A program made the position numbers and the translations under genes. 64,000 bases of DNA from Trichomonas vaginalis G3 (Eukaryota; Parabasalia; Trichomonadida; Trichomonadidae), in assembly GCF_026262505.1 (NCBI RefSeq), contig NC_067206.1, forward strand, positions 40,003,660 through 40,067,659. Direction: 5' to 3'. How positions within the stretch are numbered: the stretch's first letter is position 1; every line of letters begins with the position of its first letter. Shown here one piece after another: positions 58,633-64,000 of the stretch. The notes under the pieces are model-generated. The model had not been told where the DNA came from and searched no databases. It worked only from the letters and a program-made list of their open reading frames with translations.

Positions 58633-58941
58633 ACTTTTTCATTAGATGTAAATCAGACATGAACGAGAACAGTCATGATATCATTAAGGGTACCATTTAT
58701 TTTAACATAAAGACGCAAACGGACTCTTTGAGTCCTGAGGTCTTTCAGACCGAAGCGGCGAGGACGAAGTCCATGAACAAAAATCATGTTTATGTTAGCA
58801 TGTTAGATCTAACACGTTTTCTAACCACTTTTCTAACATGGTCTAAAACTCTCGAAAATCATGAATTTTTGACATTTCCTTATGAAAGAAAAATAACGCT
58901 AATTTTTTTCTAAGAAAAATTTTTATCTTGTATGTAAAGAT
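58633..58941. other. Promoter region with double hairpins and palindromic repeat
   Basis: Holds, in order: paired stems GGACTC/GAGTCC and GGTC/GACC with the double-hairpin module (58710-58777), the palindrome TGTTAGATCTAACA (58799-58812) with half-sites TTTTCTAACCACTTTTCTAAC, then AAATAACGCTAATTTT (about 58891-58906) and GTATGTAAAGA just before the next ATG. A short open frame from 58659 covers the first part but ends in repeat sequence; it may be a small gene altered by repeats. Confidence 0.6.
58710..58777 (+). repeat. Double-hairpin module with extra stems
   Basis: GGACTC-TTT-GAGTCC, then GGTC-TTTCA-GACC, then GAAGCGGCGAGGACGAAGTC ending CATGAACA. The GGAC-GAA-GTCC stem and following CATGA match the other copies. 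Confidence 0.65.
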
Positions 58942-59883
58942 ATGATTTCAACAATAGGTTCTACAACACTTCAAACAACAACTTCACCAAACTCTTTAGT
59001 TATGAATTCAACATCTATGTTAGTAGAGATGAAAAGCTTCATTCCTTCTTCATATACTTTTGAGACAGAAATACAAAGAATTAAGCAAGAACTTTTAACA
59101 AGTAATTTAGACTGTAGTGCGAAAGATGAAACAAATGAACAGTATCTTTATGACATGCAGGATATTATTGACCATTTACCCAAATTGCCTGAAATCCAAC
59201 AACAAAAGCTCACTATTCATGAATTCGATGAAATAGAAGTGAAACCAACTGACTCAGTAGAAATAAAGAAGTTCATACGTAAAGTAAACTATGAGTTTCT
59301 AGGATATCATTGCAACCATAAAGTTATGGACAAAGATTGCGACATGGTATATAAGAACATCTCTGACATATATAAATCTGGGGAGTTTAAGACATACGAC
59401 AACTTTGTTTCATTAGTTGCTGAATGTGTATGGCAGATAAGAGATAAAGATAGAAGAGGTAAGGTATGGCATGAACAGTTAAAACCAGCAGCTTTTGAGT
59501 TAAAGAAAACCATTGACGCCTTAGTTGTTCTAGCTGGTTTTATTTCAATGTATAACGCAAAAATGAATCCGCAATGTTCAAAATGTAAAGCAGCAATGAG
59601 GAAATATAACTACTCCGTCAAAGAGATAGAACGTATGAGAAACGACTATGCTGACTTAAAGAAAGAAGTAGAGAAACCAGCAGAAGATAAAATGGACATG
59701 TTAGCATTTCTGAACAAAAACTATCCAACTGCTGACGATTTCCTATTATCTGATGTCAAGAAGAAATATAAAGAAACCTTCGGCATAGTTAAAATTTTTG
59801 ATATCCTTCGTGAAGAAATAGAAGCTACAAAACTGTTTAAAGTCATGAACCATCGCAACATATACCATGTAAAACGCTTGTAA
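58942..59883 (+). CDS. Unknown conserved Polinton protein with CxxC pair (copy 2)
   Basis: 313 residues, near-identical in plan to 17668-18606: MISTIGSTTLQTTTSPNSLV, IEVKPTDSVEIKKFIRKVNY, CSKCKAAMRKYNYSV and the charged coiled coil. The frame is open throughout. Keeping this protein intact next to decayed neighbours may mean it came in recently by exchange with a Polinton 1-like element. Function unknown. Confidence 0.75.
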   Translation: MISTIGSTTLQTTTSPNSLVMNSTSMLVEMKSFIPSSYTFETEIQRIKQELLTSNLDCSAKDETNEQYLYDMQDIIDHLPKLPEIQQQKLTIHEFDEIEVKPTDSVEIKKFIRKVNYEFLGYHCNHKVMDKDCDMVYKNISDIYKSGEFKTYDNFVSLVAECVWQIRDKDRRGKVWHEQLKPAAFELKKTIDALVVLAGFISMYNAKMNPQCSKCKAAMRKYNYSVKEIERMRNDYADLKKEVEKPAEDKMDMLAFLNKNYPTADDFLLSDVKKKYKETFGIVKIFDILREEIEATKLFKVMNHRNIYHVKRL

Positions 59884-60062
59884 ATAGTTTTCTTCGATGT
59901 TAGAAAAGTGGTTAGAAAACGTGTTAGATCTAACATGCTAACATAAACATTATTTTTGCATTAATCCCACTATGTTGTCAAAATGTCATGAATTTCATTA
60001 GTTAGAAAAATAACGCTAATTTTTTTCTAAGAAAAATTTTTATCTTGTATGTAAAGACAGTA
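59884..60062. promoter_or_regulatory. Palindromic repeat and element-type promoter
   Basis: GTTAGAAAAGTGGTTAGAAAA half-sites lead into TGTTAGATCTAACATGCTAAC (59921-59941), the same version as at 58799. Further on are AAATAACGCTAATTTT (60008-60023), a T-rich tract and GTATGTAAAGA (60047-60057), then ATG at 60063. The last 55 bases are nearly identical to those before 58942. Confidence 0.7.
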
Positions 60063-60670
60063 ATGACAAACATTGAGTTTGAAACAGTTAGAAAGATAGA
60101 CAATGACACCAAAGTGGTTAGAATAGGTGATTTAAACGTAAGATACTCAAAGAAATACAACAAATATTCTTTGTCAGACATTATATCTCCATCTGGAAAG
60201 AAAACAAACGACTGGGTTAGAAATGCTTCAACTCAGAAAATTTTGACAAGAAATCCTGAGCTTATGATATCAGTAGCATTTCATGGAACAAGAGCATATC
60301 TTATAGACAAAAGTCTTATACCAATAGTTTTGTTATGGTTAGACCCAGTTGTTGGATATAACTTCATAACTTATGGTTCATTCGATACGGAACGTTGCAG
60401 TGAAGGCTTACTTTATATCGTTCAGAAACCGAAGGACTTCAACACAAAAAGATATAAGATAGGAAGAACATATAATATAACTCAAAGATATGCCAGTACA
60501 GTCAATAGAGTCAAGGTTGTGTTCGTTAATGATATGAGAGCTGCAGAAACAGAACTACTTGAAAAGTTTGAGAAAATGTATGGTGCTCCCACGAAAGGTA
60601 AAGAAACGTTTGAAGTAGATGAGATAGATAAAGCTATAAATTATTTGACGAAGTTGCTGAAAAATACATG
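60063..60670 (+). pseudogene. KilA-N plus GIY-YIG-like gene (copy 2), altered end
   Basis: Closely matches 16167-16775: MTNIEFETVRKIDNDTKVVR, RYSKKYNKYSLSDIISPSGK and RYKIGRTYNITQRYASTVN. Most of the protein is open; the end differs from the Polinton 1 copy and counts as one break. It belongs to the same three-gene block. Confidence 0.7.
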
Positions 60671-60698
60671 TAAAGCGTTTATTTTTGTCTTTTGTGAA

Positions 60699-60746
60699 AG
60701 TCAGAAAATAAAGTTAGTTTTTTTTATTTTGTATGTAAAGACAGTA
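60699..60746 (+). promoter_or_regulatory. Element-type promoter
   Basis: AAATAAAGTTAGTTTT (60705-60720), a T-rich tract, then GTATGTAAAGACAGTA directly before the ATG at 60747. This is the shortest and clearest example of the pattern. Confidence 0.65.
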
Positions 60747-61569
60747 ATGACAACATCAGAGAACACAACAACAGTTATAGTCCATGAAGCTATAAATGAA
60801 GAATACGAATACATACAGTATAACAAACAGTTACGTCTCATTCGTTCAGTCAAGATGACATGTACCAAATGCAAAGTATAATGAATGCTCTTCGTTCTAC
60901 AAAGCAAGCATATCATTGGTTTGAAACCAACAGACAAAAGAACTTTTAGAAGAATTTCCTCATATGATTGCTTCCCTCGGAAAACCGAGAGAAGAGATTC
61001 CGTACGAAAATCGCAAGAATTTGGCACCTGGTTTGAAAGGTTATTATGTTCATAGACTTTTAGTAAACGCTGTAGCAATGTGGGCTTCACCTCGTTATGC
61101 TTGTTATATTTTCATGATGTTAGATGAACTATATAAAGCAGAACGTGGAGAGATGGAAAAGAAACTTCAAGCAAAAGATGAAGTCATTGAATCCAAAGAC
61201 AAAAGCATACAGAAAAGAATACCACGTTCAGTACCAAAAGGAAAGGAAAAAAGCTATAAGTATATGATTTACGCTGAAGATGGAGAAAGAAGAAGATAGA
61301 GATATGTGTATGTTGCATTTAGTGAGAAGAAACAACAAGAGCTTTTATGACCTCGCTAAAATATATAAATCTGACAGAAACTGGTTCTATCGTGAAAACT
61401 TACCGATTTCAATGACACCGAATGAGCAAATAAAGGAAATTGTCAAAAGTACTCTTCCTCAAACACACTATGATATTAAAGGTTGTACAATTTACCTTCA
61501 AAGAAGACTTACCATTACTGAAGGAAAAAAATAACAGAATATTTCGATAACTTCAAAGAGGAAGAATAA
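60747..61569 (+). pseudogene. KilA-N domain gene (copy 2), broken
   Basis: Closely matches 15250-16077. GYYVHRLLVNAVAMWASPRY, the charged coiled coil and WFYRENLPISMTPNE are kept. The gene sits in the same place within the three-gene block as in Polinton 1. About four breaks. Confidence 0.7.
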
Positions 61570-61623
61570 AAAAATCTAAGCTAATTTTATTTTTTTATAA
61601 AATTTTATCTCATATGAAAGAAC

Positions 61624-61837
61624 ATGAATTTAGAATATTCGGAACTCATGACAGAAGAAGAGAACGAACAACATGTAAAAGATTACAAAATTTCTGAAGG
61701 TATATAAAGCATTTAAACAATATCTAAATGCTTCTAAAGATTATGCAAAATTTCTGAAGGTATATAAAGCTTATGAAAAAGCGTATGAAAAGTTTATACA
61801 TTGGGGAATTGTTGTAAAATATCGATATGAAGACTAA
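61624..61837 (+). pseudogene. Small unknown gene with internal duplication
   Basis: Starts MNLEYSELMTEEENEQHVKD after an element-type promoter (CTAAGCTAATTTTA, T-rich tract, CATATGAAAGAAC). A piece containing AAATTTCTGAAGGTATATAA occurs twice (about 61686 and 61747). It overlaps the convergent next gene by a few bases. About one break. Confidence 0.4.
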
Positions 61838-62327
61838 CCAAAAATATATTTTTGCTTAAATAGCTCAGGGTCAATTTCTTCAACCATTTCACTTCCTTCG
61901 TCAATGTCAATTGAAGCTTCTTCAACCTTTGGTAAGAATTTCTGTATAACATCTTTGTTCGTTATTGTCTTCAGAGATGAAGGATAATATTTCACATTTG
62001 TTTCACCCTTCTTATATTCTTTCTGTTCGGAAAGATTCATAGCAATACTGAAGAAGTCAATGTTAGAGTTCTTTATGACAGTATAATGAGTATCTTTGAC
62101 ATTCACGAAGAAACCCTTTTGTTTCAAAACTACTGCTAACTCTTGTGAAGTATAACGTTTGCGGTCAATGACGATAGCTAATGGTCTGACATACTGACCA
62201 AACTTAGATTCTTTCACAAATTCTTGTTAAAGATAACATTAACGTTTGAAGCACCATTGAACTCATTCTTGATGACAGTAGCGAGAGCATTGTATGAAAA
62301 GAACTTGCAATCTTGCATGTGTTTCAT
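61834..62327 (-). pseudogene. Unknown Polinton 3 gene with acidic end, broken
   Basis: Opens MKHMQDCKFFSYNALATVIK and closes with EASIDIDEGSEMVEEIDPEL, an acidic end like that of the gene at 12860-13279. It sits between the KilA-N block and the polymerase candidate, so a replication accessory role is possible. One break. Confidence 0.45.
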
Positions 62328-62417
62328 TAAAATAAAAATATTAAATTATTTTGAAAAATAACTTAAAAAAATCTAATCTAATTTTTTCAAAAAATATTTT
62401 TTTATTTCCTACTAAAG

Positions 62418-64000
62418 ATGTATCGAAGTTGTCTAAGTTAGAACACTCGGAAATAAAACAACTTCTTACAGAAGCTAACATAGATGTTGCAAAACATTAC
62501 GCGACAAACAAAAAGCACTCGCTGACATCCTCAATGACTATAATGGTGCAATAAGTTATGATAGAATTCATGAGTTCATAAAGCCGCAACGCGGCGAGGA
62601 CGAAAGTCCATGCAAGAACTTTTCCTTTAAATGACGTTGCTATTGACTTATATCATAGACGTTCAGTACCTCATGAAGTAAGAAGAGAAATGTTTGACAT
62701 AACAAATGCAAACGTTGGTGAAACAAGAAGAAGAGACGACACACTGAAACAACAGAGAAGAGAGATGTTTAAAAGTGCTATAGAACAAGTTCGCAAAGCT
62801 AACGATGTCATTCGTTCCATTGACGACAAACCAAAAGAAGGTGAGAGATGGTTAAAGAAAGATGAAGAGAATAGGAAGAGAAATGTGAAGTCAGGCAATA
62901 GACTCATTGACTTTAACATCGAAGCTTTAGATGAACCAAACAGAGAAATTTACACAAACATTTCGGTAAGGTTTTCATGAGACTCTTAGAGAAGATTAAA
63001 ATAAACTCACAACAGAGATGGATGGTATGTTATAAACTTGGTGGAAAGTATGAATGTTCTACGTTAAACCTCAATAATATTGGAACATTACTACATCAGC
63101 TCTTGAAGGAGAACTTTATATCAGAGATAGAAGCAAATGCCGCAGGTATGTTGAAATGCACTATGACTTCTTCTTGACAAACATAAAGAATCTTACTGAA
63201 ATAAAGATGTATGATTTAACAGAATATGAAGGTTAACGATGTCAGATGTAAGAAAGGCAAACCAAAAAAGAGACCATATAGAGATGAAAGCACACTGACA
63301 AATGACCAGAAAGCCATTTTGGAAGCTCTTAAGCAAACAGGAAACCCAGCACTTATAGAAAGCTTTTGGAAAGATAATGGTGAAAAGAAGTTTTATAAGA
63401 AAGAAGAGCGTCAGTTCTGGAAGTATCTTGCACATTACCTATAAATCTTGAACGCTACCAAATCTTCAATGAACTGAACAAAAGAACTGCAACACTTATG
63501 ACAGAAGACAATTGTTTCGTTTATGCTTGCATTCAGGCTGGAGTAAATGAAGAAACTATTGACCACATGAGAGAAGTCATTCGTGTTAGAGACTTTCCTC
63601 AAGTAAAGTACAAGAAATTTCTGACGCAACAGTTAGCATTTAATGTTACCATTGGTTACTTCAATGACTCAAGATATAATGAAATAAAGAGATACATACC
63701 AAAAGAATGTGAAACTGTTCGAACTATTGACCTACTTCTTGTTGAAGACCACTACATGCTAAACGAAAGACTTCCAATGACAACATACTTCGTCAGAAAT
63801 TACAAAGAAATCTTGAAGGAGTGTGGTGGAATGAACATTGAGAAACAGATGAAAATATATACAAAGAGAGAGAACAAATATGTAGTTCGTTATGATAGAA
63901 CTACACCTATGGGATGTTATGAAAACATTGTGGGAGTGCAAATATTTCGAACCTATTTCTTATGGAGAACTTTTCACATATACGACTGACTTATATAAAC
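62418..64000 (+). pseudogene. Candidate N-terminal part of protein-primed DNA polymerase B, broken, cut by window edge
   Basis: A long rightward region. Its best-kept part contains TEDNCFVYACIQAGVNEETI, DHMREVIRVRDFPQVKYKKF and LLLVEDHYMLNERLPMTTYF. The pattern of a Cys with a short helix, RxRDFP, and then HYMLNE resembles the N-terminal region of Polinton polymerase B proteins as I recall them. The polymerase motifs themselves would lie beyond 64000, so this is a position- and pattern-based call. About five breaks. Confidence 0.4.
62582..62613 (+). repeat. Double-hairpin module near the polymerase B candidate
   Basis: AGCCGCAACGCGGCGAGGAC then GAAAGTCCATGC. Stem 1 is GCCGC-AAC-GCGGC and stem 2 is GGAC-GAAA-GTCC, both perfect. 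Confidence 0.7.

Larger units (their letters stand above)
42841..64000. mobile_element. Polinton/Maverick-type element 3, left end to window edge
   Basis: Begins with AG and a 20-bp terminal hairpin at the point where the Polinton 2 capsid gene stops matching Polinton 1. It holds its own packaging ATPase, a structural candidate, a collar fibre, an integrase, the three-gene KilA-N block and a polymerase B candidate at the right edge. A Kolobok and a hAT transposon have inserted into it. Sequence is only distantly related to Polinton 1 on its left side but close in the three-gene block. Decayed with perhaps fifteen breaks besides the two insertions. Its right end is outside the window, so its full length is unknown. 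Confidence 0.7.

Noticed and set aside
58710-58777. Hammerhead ribozyme
   Set aside because: CTGA-stem-GAA looks similar at first sight, but the full CTGANGA core, the GAAA box and a cleavage-site stem are missing.

Overview
The window looks like nuclear DNA of a parabasalid flagellate, most likely Trichomonas vaginalis or a close relative. The DNA is AT-rich, the host genes are intronless, and several carry a TCAYW initiator-like motif 11-15 bases before the start codon. The host gene families (divergent kinases, copine, PPP phosphatase, Rab) and the heavy load of Polinton/Maverick elements fit as well. The species is inferred, not proven.

Layout. Host segment 1 (1-2933): the start of a leucine-rich-repeat gene that runs off the left edge, and a protein kinase. 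Polinton 1 (about 2934-28458) is a full-span element with inverted ends. It holds a capsid and structural block, an SF3 helicase, a packaging ATPase, two KilA-N genes, an HNH nuclease, a retroviral-type integrase, a phage-tail-collar-like fibre, two paralogous structural candidates, a D12 adenine methyltransferase and several small genes. Most of its genes look open; its left third is decayed. Host segment 2 (28464-36986): copine, PPP phosphatase, a degenerate paralogue of the first kinase, a small unknown gene and a Rab GTPase. Polinton 2 (from 36987) is a close relative of Polinton 1. Only its left part is seen, because Polinton 3, of a different subfamily, begins at about 42841 inside its capsid gene. 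Polinton 3 runs off the right edge and was itself hit by a Kolobok-type transposon (46586-49013, TTAA target duplication) and a hAT-type transposon (49464-53471, 8-bp target duplication).

How the parts fit. Polintons 1 and 3 share an ATPase, a collar fibre, an integrase and a three-gene block (unknown protein, KilA-N/GIY-YIG, KilA-N) in the same order. They differ in replication genes: Polinton 1 shows an SF3 helicase and no recognisable DNA polymerase B, while Polinton 3 ends at the window edge in what may be the N-terminal part of a polymerase B gene.

The most unusual material is non-coding. There is a dispersed palindrome centred on AGATCT with trains of half-sites upstream of gene starts, in two sequence versions. 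There is a roughly 30-base double-hairpin module sitting in frame inside unrelated Polinton genes. There are three minisatellite families tied to gene starts or the element end. The Polinton ends carry a conserved hairpin, and many Polinton genes share an upstream promoter pattern.
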